NCBI GenBank assembly: GCA_946186175.1 | Contig: CAMHMG010000128.1 | Span: forward strand, 1 to 8,522 | Length of the DNA: 8,522 nucleotides | Direction of reading: 5' to 3' | Source of the DNA: an uncultured Clostridia bacterium | GTDB lineage: Bacteria; Bacillota; Clostridia; Lachnospirales; Lachnospiraceae | Shown: positions 1 to 6,411 of the stretch, in pieces | Position numbering within the stretch: the first letter of the stretch is position 1 | Layout of the letters: the number at the start of each line of letters is the position of its first letter | Program-made: the position numbers and the translations under genes | The notes under the pieces: generated by a model | The model's input: the letters and a program-made list of their open reading frames with translations, nothing else | Told to the model about the DNA's origin: nothing | Databases searched by the model: none

Positions 1-86
1 AAGGTATAAAAGTTTCGATCACAACCTTTAACCAAACATAACTGTGCGTCCGTCAGACAAACAGCTCGACAAACCCTAATTTGTAA

Positions 87-116
87 TTGACAATGTATAA
101 TCCTCTATGTTATAAC
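87..116 (+). promoter_or_regulatory. Probable sigma-A promoter of the lipoprotein-GntR-ABC operon
   Basis: A perfect -35 box TTGACA lies at 87-92 and a -10-like TATAAC at 111-116, separated by 18 bases (17 if TTATAA at 110-115 is used). Transcription would start near 122-124, about 70 bases before the first gene. A perfect TATAAT at 96-101 is an alternative -10, but it has no good -35 at the right distance. The -10 box lies inside the left arm of the inverted repeat at 101-153, so a protein bound there would block RNA polymerase. The call is from motif and position only. Confidence 0.6.
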
Positions 117-153
117 TGTACTATAACATGTGGTACAGATATAACACAGGGGA
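101..153. promoter_or_regulatory. Long inverted repeat over the operon promoter; candidate GntR operator or leader hairpin
   Basis: Arms 101-121 and 133-153 are reverse complements across 21 positions, except for mismatches at 107/147 and 115/139 and one G-T pair at 104/150. The 11-base centre is TATAACATGTG. The core is TGTTATA-a-CTGTAC facing GTACAG-a-TATAACA. A second dyad, ATGTTATA (107-114) facing TATAACAT (122-129), shares the left arm, so TATAAC half-sites occur at 111, 122 and 140. YtrA-type GntR regulators usually bind an inverted repeat over their own operon promoter, and such a regulator is the second gene here, so an operator is the preferred reading. As RNA the same bases would form a stable hairpin ending 25 bases before the ribosome site. 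No T-run follows directly, so it does not look like a terminator. Confidence 0.6.
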
Positions 154-192
154 AAGTGTATTATTTTGAAATATTTTTGGAGGAATTGATAT

Positions 193-2553
193 ATGCAGAT
201 ATGGGACAAGAAGATGGCAACGGTCATGATGGTGGCAATATTAGTGTTATCGTTGTGTGGTTGTGGAAAAGATGAAAATAATGATATTTCTAATGGCAAT
301 CAAATGAGAAGTGAAGACATACCGGGTATGGCTTTTGAAGGGAAGAATCTTGAGATTACAGGTATTGAAGGTGAGATATCTTTTTATTGCGTTAAGGGTG
401 ATAAGATTTATGTAATGACCACAGCTTCCGAAGGAGGTTCATATAAGATATATTCTTGCGGCTTGGATGGAAATAATGCTTTGTGTATTGCATCAGACAT
501 TACAGAAGACTATGTGGGAGAGTTTACTGCTAATGATGGCGGAGAGTTATTATATCTTTCTGTAAATAAAGAAGAGGATAAGATGCTGTATGAATTAGTT
601 AAAATTACTCCGGATGGGAGTGAGCAAAGTAGATGTGATATTGGAGAGCATCTTGATATTATTAAGGAAACCAAAGACATAGAAGAAGCTACAGATAATT
701 ATGAAGAGGTAGAAAAAACTGAGGAAGTTGTCAGTGACGATGATGGTGTTGCTGACGAGCATACGAGTAATTATGAAATTGATGGATTGGCAGGAATATT
801 GTTAAGACAGGATGGAAGTGCAGTACTTGGCAGTGGAGAAAATGTGTATCTGTATGATACCAATCTTTCCAATGAGAAAGAGATAAAGGTACCGAGTAAT
901 GTATTGATTGATATGGCTCTAATTAACAATGGTGACATTGTCTGCGTTACTGACGAGATTGATAGTACCATGGTAAAAGTATATTCATATATTTTGGATA
1001 TGGATAGTTTGAATTGGAGTGATGCCCTTGATATAAAAGTTGGTGAATCAGGGATTGATGATGTAGTGATGGATGGAGATGAATATGATTTTTACTATAT
1101 AAGTCGTGCAGGCGTTAATGGTTATACGGTTGCCACAGGCGAGACTGAAGTTTTGATAAGTCAGTCAAAGTCATATATTGACAAAGAGGATCTGGATGGC
1201 TTGCAGGCAGGCACTGATAAGACGTTTATAGGTATTTCTAAGGATTATGAAAATCAATATTGTAATGTTAATCTTGTGGCATGGAATGAAGCGGATCCTG
1301 AAGCAGATAAGGATAAGAAAATCATTACTTTGGGAGTTTCATATATTGGGGATGCACCTGGTGAGATAACAAGATTTAACCGAAATCATTCGGATTGCAA
1401 GATTGAAGTAATTGATTTTTCAGAGATGGATTATGATAGATTACTTGCTGACATTGCTGCCGGCAAGTTGCCCGATATAGTAAGTATTAATTGTTTGCCC
1501 ATGTCTGCTAAAGAAGCAGCTGTCAAAGGTCTGATAGAAGAGCTAACACCTTATTATGATAAGGATGAGGAATACAAGATTGAGGATATGCTCCCTGAGG
1601 TATATGATGCAGAGATGGAAGCCGGAGGATTGTATTATGTGGCACCTCATTTTACTCTTACATCGCTCATGGGAAAAACAGAGGATGTAGGTGATGAGAA
1701 AGGATGGGATGTTGCTGATTTGAGAGATATGATGAAGAAGAAAGGGAAGAAGGCACAGCTTTTTGATGAATCATATTCTATGGATACACTTATTAGCAAT
1801 TCTATCTCTGATTATGTTGATTGGGATAAAGGAGAATGTCATTTTGACAGTGAGGATTTCAAGTTCTTGCTTGAACAATTTTATATACTGAATGCAGCTG
1901 ATGAAGAGTTGACCGATGCAGAGATTATGGAAAAAGTTGATACAAGATATTCCGGGTTTATGGATGGTGACTTTCTGCTTATGGAAGAAAATGAAGTTAT
2001 GCTCACTACGCTTCAATTTCAGAGAGAAGCATTAGGAGTACCGATCAATTATATCGGATATCCTAATAAATCTAAGGAGGGTTCTTATTTCGATTTTTGG
2101 GAGATGTATGCTATATCATCACGTTCAGAGAATAAAGAGCTTGCATGGGAGTTTCTCCGTGAATTGTTGTCAAAGGAGTATCAGATAAAACAACATGAAG
2201 ATAATGACTCTGTAATGCCGGTGATGAAGGATTCGTTTGATGAACATATGAAGGCATTGACGACATCTACCCCTTATGTTAATGAGTTTGGAGAGACTAT
2301 AAAACCACAGGAAGAATATGATTTTTCATGGGGAGATTACAGTACGAAAATAGGAGTACCAAAGCAGGAAGATGTTGACCTTTATATGGACATCCTTCAC
2401 AGAACTAAGCATGTCAAAGGATATGACAGTACAGTTCTTGGAATTGTATATGAGGAGGCTCAGGATTATTTTTCGGGCAGGAAGAAGATAGATAAAACTA
2501 TCGACGCAATCCAAAATCGTGTTACAACCTATATTAACGAGCAGAGACAGTGA
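193..2553 (+). CDS. Surface lipoprotein: propeller-like N-terminal half plus extracellular solute-binding protein (family 1-like) C-terminal half
   Basis: This 786-residue protein starts at ATG 193, nine bases after GGAGG (179-183). It has a lipoprotein signal peptide: basic residues D5-K7, a hydrophobic stretch 9-22, and lipobox L-C-G-C with acylated Cys24. It should be anchored on the outer face of the membrane. Residues about 50-365 resemble beta-propeller blades, with repeated short strands such as KIYVM, ENVYLYD and GDIVCVT, interrupted by an acidic linker at about 155-192. Residues about 376-786 look like a sugar-type binding protein: a first strand IITLGVSY, ITRFNRNHSD, then LLADIAAGKLPDIV and the late AWEFLRELLS. 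It is about twice the usual binding-protein length. No sugar import permeases follow; a GntR regulator and an exporter-like ABC pair do. The fold assignments are by eye and the ligand is unknown. A later start at Met8 would have a weaker ribosome site. Confidence 0.85.
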   Translation: MQIWDKKMATVMMVAILVLSLCGCGKDENNDISNGNQMRSEDIPGMAFEGKNLEITGIEGEISFYCVKGDKIYVMTTASEGGSYKIYSCGLDGNNALCIASDITEDYVGEFTANDGGELLYLSVNKEEDKMLYELVKITPDGSEQSRCDIGEHLDIIKETKDIEEATDNYEEVEKTEEVVSDDDGVADEHTSNYEIDGLAGILLRQDGSAVLGSGENVYLYDTNLSNEKEIKVPSNVLIDMALINNGDIVCVTDEIDSTMVKVYSYILDMDSLNWSDALDIKVGESGIDDVVMDGDEYDFYYISRAGVNGYTVATGETEVLISQSKSYIDKEDLDGLQAGTDKTFIGISKDYENQYCNVNLVAWNEADPEADKDKKIITLGVSYIGDAPGEITRFNRNHSDCKIEVIDFSEMDYDRLLADIAAGKLPDIVSINCLPMSAKEAAVKGLIEELTPYYDKDEEYKIEDMLPEVYDAEMEAGGLYYVAPHFTLTSLMGKTEDVGDEKGWDVADLRDMMKKKGKKAQLFDESYSMDTLISNSISDYVDWDKGECHFDSEDFKFLLEQFYILNAADEELTDAEIMEKVDTRYSGFMDGDFLLMEENEVMLTTLQFQREALGVPINYIGYPNKSKEGSYFDFWEMYAISSRSENKELAWEFLRELLSKEYQIKQHEDNDSVMPVMKDSFDEHMKALTTSTPYVNEFGETIKPQEEYDFSWGDYSTKIGVPKQEDVDLYMDILHRTKHVKGYDSTVLGIVYEEAQDYFSGRKKIDKTIDAIQNRVTTYINEQRQ

Positions 2554-2563
2554 TTACTTGGAA

Positions 2564-2569
2564 GGGAGG
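2564..2569 (+). promoter_or_regulatory. Ribosome binding site that sets the GntR start
   Basis: GGGAGG sits nine bases before ATG 2579. This selects that start over an in-frame GTG at 2519, which lies inside the preceding gene and would add 20 residues unrelated to the GntR family. Confidence 0.8.
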
Positions 2570-2578
2570 CTATGTGTA

Positions 2579-2950
2579 ATGATACAACTTGATTACAAGA
2601 GCAGCAGACCGATATACGAACAGATTATTGAACAGATGAAATACAATGTTATGAAGAAGTATTTAAGTCCGGGGGACGCAATACCGTCGGTAAGGAAGTT
2701 GGCATTAGAGCTTAAGATCACGCCGGGAACAGTAGCCAAAGCGTATCAGGAATTAGAACGTCAGGGTGTTATAGAAACCATAAGGGGTAAGGGAACATTT
2801 ATTGCCTCAGAGATCGATATCAAACAGGATGATACGAAGGTTAAAGCGATAAAGAAGAGAATAAGTTCGGAAATATTAGAGCTTAAAATGATGGGATATG
2901 ATATGAAACAGACAGTTGAACTTGTTAAGAATATATATGACGAGATTTAG
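2579..2950 (+). CDS. GntR-family transcriptional regulator, YtrA subfamily
   Basis: This 123-residue DNA-binding protein opens with MIQLDYKSSRPIYEQIIEQM, the usual YtrA-type beginning. The winged helix-turn-helix spans about residues 10-76: PGDAIPSVRKLALEL leads into the turn, ITPGTVAKAYQELE is the recognition helix, and GVIETIRGKGTFI is the wing. Only about 45 residues follow. They are charged and helical (KVKAIKKRISSEILELK) and serve for dimerisation. There is no FadR/HutC-type ligand domain, which is the mark of the YtrA subfamily. The gene begins 25 bases after the lipoprotein stop and precedes the ABC ATPase, the classic position for a local repressor of an ABC operon. It probably binds the dyad at 101-153, so it would also control its own synthesis. 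The family call is firm; the operator and inducer are inferred. Confidence 0.93.
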   Translation: MIQLDYKSSRPIYEQIIEQMKYNVMKKYLSPGDAIPSVRKLALELKITPGTVAKAYQELERQGVIETIRGKGTFIASEIDIKQDDTKVKAIKKRISSEILELKMMGYDMKQTVELVKNIYDEI

Positions 2951-2976
2951 CAGTTATCAGTTGGTAAGGCAGAAAG

Positions 2977-3036
2977 ATGATATTAAATGATCACAAGAAT
3001 AAAAGGGAAAATAATGAACAGATTAAGGTATTTTAG
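2977..3036 (+). CDS. Possible 19-residue peptide between regulator and ATPase (uncertain)
   Basis: The 97-base gap between the GntR and ATPase genes holds an ATG frame of 19 codons, MILNDHKNKRENNEQIKVF. AAGG at 2966-2969 lies seven bases upstream. The stop codon (3034-3036) overlaps the AGGAGA ribosome site of the ATPase (3035-3040), an arrangement that could couple translation of the two. The peptide is hydrophilic, without a membrane segment or a recognised family. A 19-codon frame in an AT-rich gap can easily arise by chance, and the upstream signal is weak. It is recorded because the gap is otherwise unexplained and long for this operon. Confidence 0.22.
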   Translation: MILNDHKNKRENNEQIKVF

Positions 3037-3047
3037 GAGATGAGGTT

Positions 3048-3920
3048 ATGTTAGAGATTAAGGAGTTATGGAAAGGTTATAATAAAAGCAAGGTTATTAA
3101 GGGTGTTAATGTATCTGTTGAAAAGGGAGAGATACACGGGCTTATCGGGGAGAACAGTGCCGGCAAGACAACTTTGATCAAATGTGCAGTCGGCGTATAT
3201 AAGGCTGATGAGGGCGAGGTTTTATATGATAATGAGCCGGTGTATGATAATCCGAAGGTGAAGGAGAAGATTGGGTATGTGGCGGATTCTAATGAGTATA
3301 TCAGCCTGTATACCGTTACACAGATGGTTAATATGTATAAACATTTCTATCCTAAGTTTTCAAGAGAGAAATTCAATGAATATAATGAGATTTTTAAGTT
3401 GGATGTTAAGAAGAGATTATATTCACTCTCGAAAGGTCAGAAAATGAGACTTGCATTTATGCTTGAGACTGCAAAACAGCCAGAGTATCTCATATTAGAC
3501 GAGCCGACATCGGGGCTTGACCCAATTGCAAAATCCAAGTTCTTCGAGCTGTTGATCAATGAGGTTGAACACAACAATATAGGAGTGCTTATCAGTTCCC
3601 ATAATCTTGAAGGATTAGAGAAGATATGTGATTCGGTTACAATGCTTCATGATGGTAAGGTTGAAAAGCAGATGTCTATGGATGACATGAAGAGTCAGCT
3701 GACACAGTTGAATGTAGTATTTGAAGGTGGTGCTAATAAAAAAGTATATGATATGCCTGAGATATTACGAATATCCAATGTTGGAAGCATTTATACCTTG
3801 ATTGTGCGTGATTATGATGAAGAGCTTGTTAATAGGCTGAAAGCAAATGGTGCAAGTCTTGTTGAACCATTGGACATCTCGTTGGAAGATTTATTTATCG
3901 TGTTAGAAGAGAATAAATAG
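3048..3920 (+). CDS. ABC transporter ATP-binding protein (YtrB/CcmA-like, ABC-2 export type)
   Basis: This 290-residue cytoplasmic ATPase would power the permease encoded next. AGGAGA (3035-3040) is seven bases before ATG 3048. The motifs appear in order: Walker A GENSAGKTT (34-42), signature LSKGQ (127-131), Walker B YLILDEP (147-153), D-loop SGLDP (155-159) and switch His185 in SSH. The usual GENGAGKTT has Ser37 for Gly, while the catalytic Lys40 and Thr41 are kept. The region after IGYVAD (76-80) lacks the typical Q-loop glutamine. Residues about 215-290 form the small C-terminal domain common in drug, bacitracin or polymer exporters of this class. The stop lies 20 bases before the permease gene, so the two are translated from one message. 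The activity is well supported; the substrate cannot be read from the sequence. Confidence 0.93.
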   Translation: MLEIKELWKGYNKSKVIKGVNVSVEKGEIHGLIGENSAGKTTLIKCAVGVYKADEGEVLYDNEPVYDNPKVKEKIGYVADSNEYISLYTVTQMVNMYKHFYPKFSREKFNEYNEIFKLDVKKRLYSLSKGQKMRLAFMLETAKQPEYLILDEPTSGLDPIAKSKFFELLINEVEHNNIGVLISSHNLEGLEKICDSVTMLHDGKVEKQMSMDDMKSQLTQLNVVFEGGANKKVYDMPEILRISNVGSIYTLIVRDYDEELVNRLKANGASLVEPLDISLEDLFIVLEENK

Positions 3921-3940
3921 TTTAACTGGGAGGAGTTAGG

Positions 3941-6187
3941 ATGAAGGATTATATCAAACTGTCGAAGGTGACCGGCAAACTTTATCTTGCAATGTTAGCT
4001 GCGGCACTTGTATGTATGTTGATTGACACGATATTTGTATGTGTTGATAAAACAAATGTGCATATTGGAGAAAGTATTGTAAATAGAATTAATTCGGAGA
4101 TAAGTGAAGCTAAGAGTAAGTCAGCTGATAACACTTATACTTTGCCTGATTATGGACTTGATTTTTCTAATGAAATAAGTTACAAGGTATCATTTGGATT
4201 TGGATCTGGATTTGGATTTTATGTCGCAATGGCAGGAATAATATTCTTGTTATTTGTAAGACATATGTTATTACCTGATATCAGATCAAGAGAATTTGAG
4301 ATGACGTTTCCTGTAAAGAGGTCATCGCTTATTATGCATGAGTATTGGTTTTTCTTTATATTGATAATGGGACTGTCAATTATTCAGGGTGTCATTTTCG
4401 GATTATACCAGACGCATTATAACAAGGCATGGTTAAGGGTTTCCGGAAAGAAAGTATCAGGAAGCTTTATTGGTATTCCAAATGAAAGATTATTTATCTA
4501 TGTAGCTGTATATTCTATTGTACTTTTGTTGGCATTTACATGGATATATCTATGGATGACGATGAGTAAGAATCCGCTGCTTGGAATCGTTGTAGCAGGT
4601 CTTATCTGGTTTGTTTCGAATGCCTGTATGCTCCCTGAGCTAATATCTGAATTGATCACATATATATTTGTAGGACCATACCCGTTAGATTATGACAGCT
4701 TTGGAAATATACTTAATTATAATGCGGACAAGTTCCTTGATTGGCAGAATATGCATTATATTATCGAGCAGATATCCAATATTATATTTAATCCTCATAT
4801 GATATTTGACTATATTGATGATCCCATATATTATGTCATGGTAGCGAATGAAAATGGTATTGGTATCAGAAGTGATGAAAATATTGTTATGGAAGGCGTA
4901 TCACTGGTGATAATGATCATGATATTGGTCGTTATGCTGCTGATTGGAATAATAGCGATTAGAGTTTTGTCGGGCAGAAAGCAATTGACCAATGGCGGCA
5001 GGATCTTTAATTTCAGATTTGCTGAATGGCTTTTTGCTATATATACTGCATTTATATGGTTCATTTTTACTACGGATTTGCTATCATACTATTACAGGAT
5101 ATTTGATGATTCTGCCGGCTTAGATAATTATTATATTGTAAAAATAATAGTGAATCTTTTAGTGTCATGTATTGTTGCATTGATGGTTAAATATCTGTTG
5201 AATCCATTAAGATCAAGGCAGACACATGATTATATTGTATCAAAAAGAAGATGGTTTGACGGATTAAAGTCCATGGATTTCAATAGGGTTATAGTGGCAA
5301 CAATTATAGGGGTTATTATTGCTTATGCAAAAATAGCGATGATTTTCTATTATGTATCTGATATACACAATGAAGTTGATGATTATTATAGGGAACATTT
5401 TTTTGAATTCTATTTGTCTGACCTTGACTATTATAAGTCTGAGCTTGCTGCATATCTGCTCATTGTTCTTATAATATCTAAGGGTTACAGATATTGGGTT
5501 GAGAGAAAGAGCAATGCAAGAGAGTTCTTCGATACAATTCCGGAAAGAAGAATTTCGAAGAAAATGAAATCTATATTCAAAGATTTGATAGTGGTTATAA
5601 TTCCTGTTGTATTTTCGGGAATATACATCAATTACAGAATAACATCATTATCGGTCAGCAATAATATATCCGGCAAGTTTATATCATATGGAAAAGAAAT
5701 GACCATAATCATGATATTCTATATGCTCATGATGGTAGGCTTATTACATTTCATGGAGGAAATGTTCACAAATGGTCTGATGCGACCTGTAGGATATATA
5801 GGTGTTATCATAATGATCTTTGCAGGTATTAGCGGAGCAGTGCAAACTTTCAAACATTCATATATTGATGATGATATCTATAATATACTAACTATGACAG
5901 CGATAAATGATAAGTATATGGGGATGATCATATTCTATCTGCTGACTGGAATAGTACTATTATCAATATCAGTGATATTATCGGAGAAAAGGGATAACAG
6001 TAAAAACGGATTTTACTTTGAATTTGAAAAATATATGTTTGCTTTGATGATATCAGTTTCTGTATTCTTTATGGCACAGCCCTATGTTGTTGCACTGTGG
6101 CACAGAGTATTGATGTTTGCTGCATGTATTATAATGTTTGGATTGATAGTGTATTTCATGACGCCGAAAGAGTATAGAGCTGCTTAA
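3941..6187 (+). CDS. Large ABC-2-type permease, probably two fused membrane halves
   Basis: This is a 748-residue integral membrane protein with about 15 hydrophobic segments, near residues 15-35, 94-110, 134-156, 184-208, 211-231, 320-343, 361-381, 399-420, 448-472, 502-514, 548-564, 587-605, 617-633, 658-680 and 697-740 (the last probably two). The start has GGGAGGAG at 3928-3935. The cytoplasmic motif REFxxTxPxxR occurs twice, at residues 117-127 and 527-537, each just after a membrane segment and just before another. This suggests an internal duplication, so that one chain supplies both membrane halves of a transporter with two copies of the upstream ATPase. Two sizeable soluble loops lie at about 37-92 and 240-315. 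Phe-Gly repeats (FGFGSGFGF, residues 85-93) precede the second segment. The gene ends the operon, 37 bases before the terminator hairpin. Its family is inferred from topology, motif and neighbours. Confidence 0.85.
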   Translation: MKDYIKLSKVTGKLYLAMLAAALVCMLIDTIFVCVDKTNVHIGESIVNRINSEISEAKSKSADNTYTLPDYGLDFSNEISYKVSFGFGSGFGFYVAMAGIIFLLFVRHMLLPDIRSREFEMTFPVKRSSLIMHEYWFFFILIMGLSIIQGVIFGLYQTHYNKAWLRVSGKKVSGSFIGIPNERLFIYVAVYSIVLLLAFTWIYLWMTMSKNPLLGIVVAGLIWFVSNACMLPELISELITYIFVGPYPLDYDSFGNILNYNADKFLDWQNMHYIIEQISNIIFNPHMIFDYIDDPIYYVMVANENGIGIRSDENIVMEGVSLVIMIMILVVMLLIGIIAIRVLSGRKQLTNGGRIFNFRFAEWLFAIYTAFIWFIFTTDLLSYYYRIFDDSAGLDNYYIVKIIVNLLVSCIVALMVKYLLNPLRSRQTHDYIVSKRRWFDGLKSMDFNRVIVATIIGVIIAYAKIAMIFYYVSDIHNEVDDYYREHFFEFYLSDLDYYKSELAAYLLIVLIISKGYRYWVERKSNAREFFDTIPERRISKKMKSIFKDLIVVIIPVVFSGIYINYRITSLSVSNNISGKFISYGKEMTIIMIFYMLMMVGLLHFMEEMFTNGLMRPVGYIGVIIMIFAGISGAVQTFKHSYIDDDIYNILTMTAINDKYMGMIIFYLLTGIVLLSISVILSEKRDNSKNGFYFEFEKYMFALMISVSVFFMAQPYVVALWHRVLMFAACIIMFGLIVYFMTPKEYRAA

Positions 6188-6224
6188 AAGAAGGTTTGAT
6201 AACTATATAAGATTATATCGATGG

Positions 6225-6260
6225 AAATGCTGAAGTTAGTTGATAGCTTCAGCATTTTTT
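6225..6260 (+). terminator. Strong intrinsic terminator of the ABC operon
   Basis: The stem AAATGCTGAAGTTA (6225-6238) pairs with TAGCTTCAGCATTT (6244-6257) over 14 base pairs including one G-U, with loop GTTGA. The right arm runs into six Ts (6255-6260). It lies 37 bases after the permease stop. On the opposite strand only three Ts follow the stem, so it is not bidirectional. Confidence 0.93.
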
Positions 6261-6310
6261 GTAAAATGTCTGTATATTTTTATAACGACATGATATATTA
6301 TACAAAGAAG

Positions 6311-6380
6311 TATATATAGCATAAGCGAGCGCTTTTTTGCGCCAAGGATGGCGCAATTGCGAAGCTTATGATATAATATA
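6311..6380. repeat. GC-rich nested palindrome (REP-like or structured-RNA element)
   Basis: An outer stem CATAAGC (6320-6326) pairs with GCTTATG (6364-6370), and TATA tracts on both sides (6315-6318 with 6372-6375) extend it past one mismatch. An inner stem TTGCGCCA (6337-6344) pairs with TGGCGCAA (6349-6356), closing the four-base loop AGGA. Three further pairs, CGC (6330-6332) with GCG (6359-6361), join the two. The block is much richer in G and C than its surroundings. It follows the operon terminator and precedes the nuclease-like gene. It is not a terminator for either gene, because no T-run follows the outer stem. It may be a repeated extragenic palindrome or part of a control region; a single window cannot tell. 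Confidence 0.6.
6369..6377 (+). promoter_or_regulatory. Extended -10 promoter of the nuclease-like gene
   Basis: TGATATAAT is a perfect extended -10 (TG, one base, TATAAT). No -35 box is visible at 16-18 bases upstream, where the GC-rich hairpin lies, which suits an extended -10 promoter. Transcription would start near 6384, about 28 bases before the GTG start. The promoter overlaps the outer arm of the palindrome, so folding or protein binding there could affect it. Confidence 0.55.
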
Positions 6381-6411
6381 CCTATATTTGCAGTTAAGGG
6401 TGGTGAAATAG

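Larger units (their letters stand above)
6290..6381. repeat. Near-identical 14-bp direct repeats flanking a hairpin element
   Basis: ATGATATATTATAC at 6290-6303 recurs as ATGATATAATATAC at 6368-6381, differing at one base. The copies enclose the GC-rich hairpin at 6320-6370; the second copy overlaps the last three bases of the outer stem. They could be a target-site duplication from insertion of the element, or two copies of an extended -10 sequence (TGATATATT and TGATATAAT). Both copies are simple AT-rich sequence, so chance similarity is possible. Confidence 0.45.

Noticed and set aside
1..86. Possible gene end or terminator at the left edge (AAGGT at 1-5 facing ACCTT at 24-28; GACAAAC repeated at 56 and 68).
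   Set aside because: The stem is five pairs with a wide loop and no T-run, the repeats are short, and no reading frame can be tied to a product. Bases further left are missing.
87..275. 62-codon + strand reading frame overlapping the leader and lipoprotein start.
   Set aside because: It runs through the promoter and dyad, has no ribosome site, and overlaps the well-supported signal peptide in another frame.
771..971. Reverse-strand open frames within the lipoprotein gene (also 1771-2016 and 2326-2514).
   Set aside because: They are antisense to a clear coding gene, lack ribosome sites and have no recognisable protein features.
2519..2578. GTG start extending the GntR regulator by 20 residues.
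   Set aside because: It lies inside the lipoprotein gene without a ribosome site; ATG 2579 has GGGAGG at nine bases and gives the standard family N-terminus.
4831..5064. Reverse-strand frame within the permease gene.
   Set aside because: Antisense to conserved membrane segments; its hydrophobic composition mirrors the sense codons.
6271..6299. Second upstream promoter using TGATATATT (6291-6299).
   Set aside because: No -35 is visible and the -10 is less good than the one at 6369-6377; kept only as part of the repeat description.
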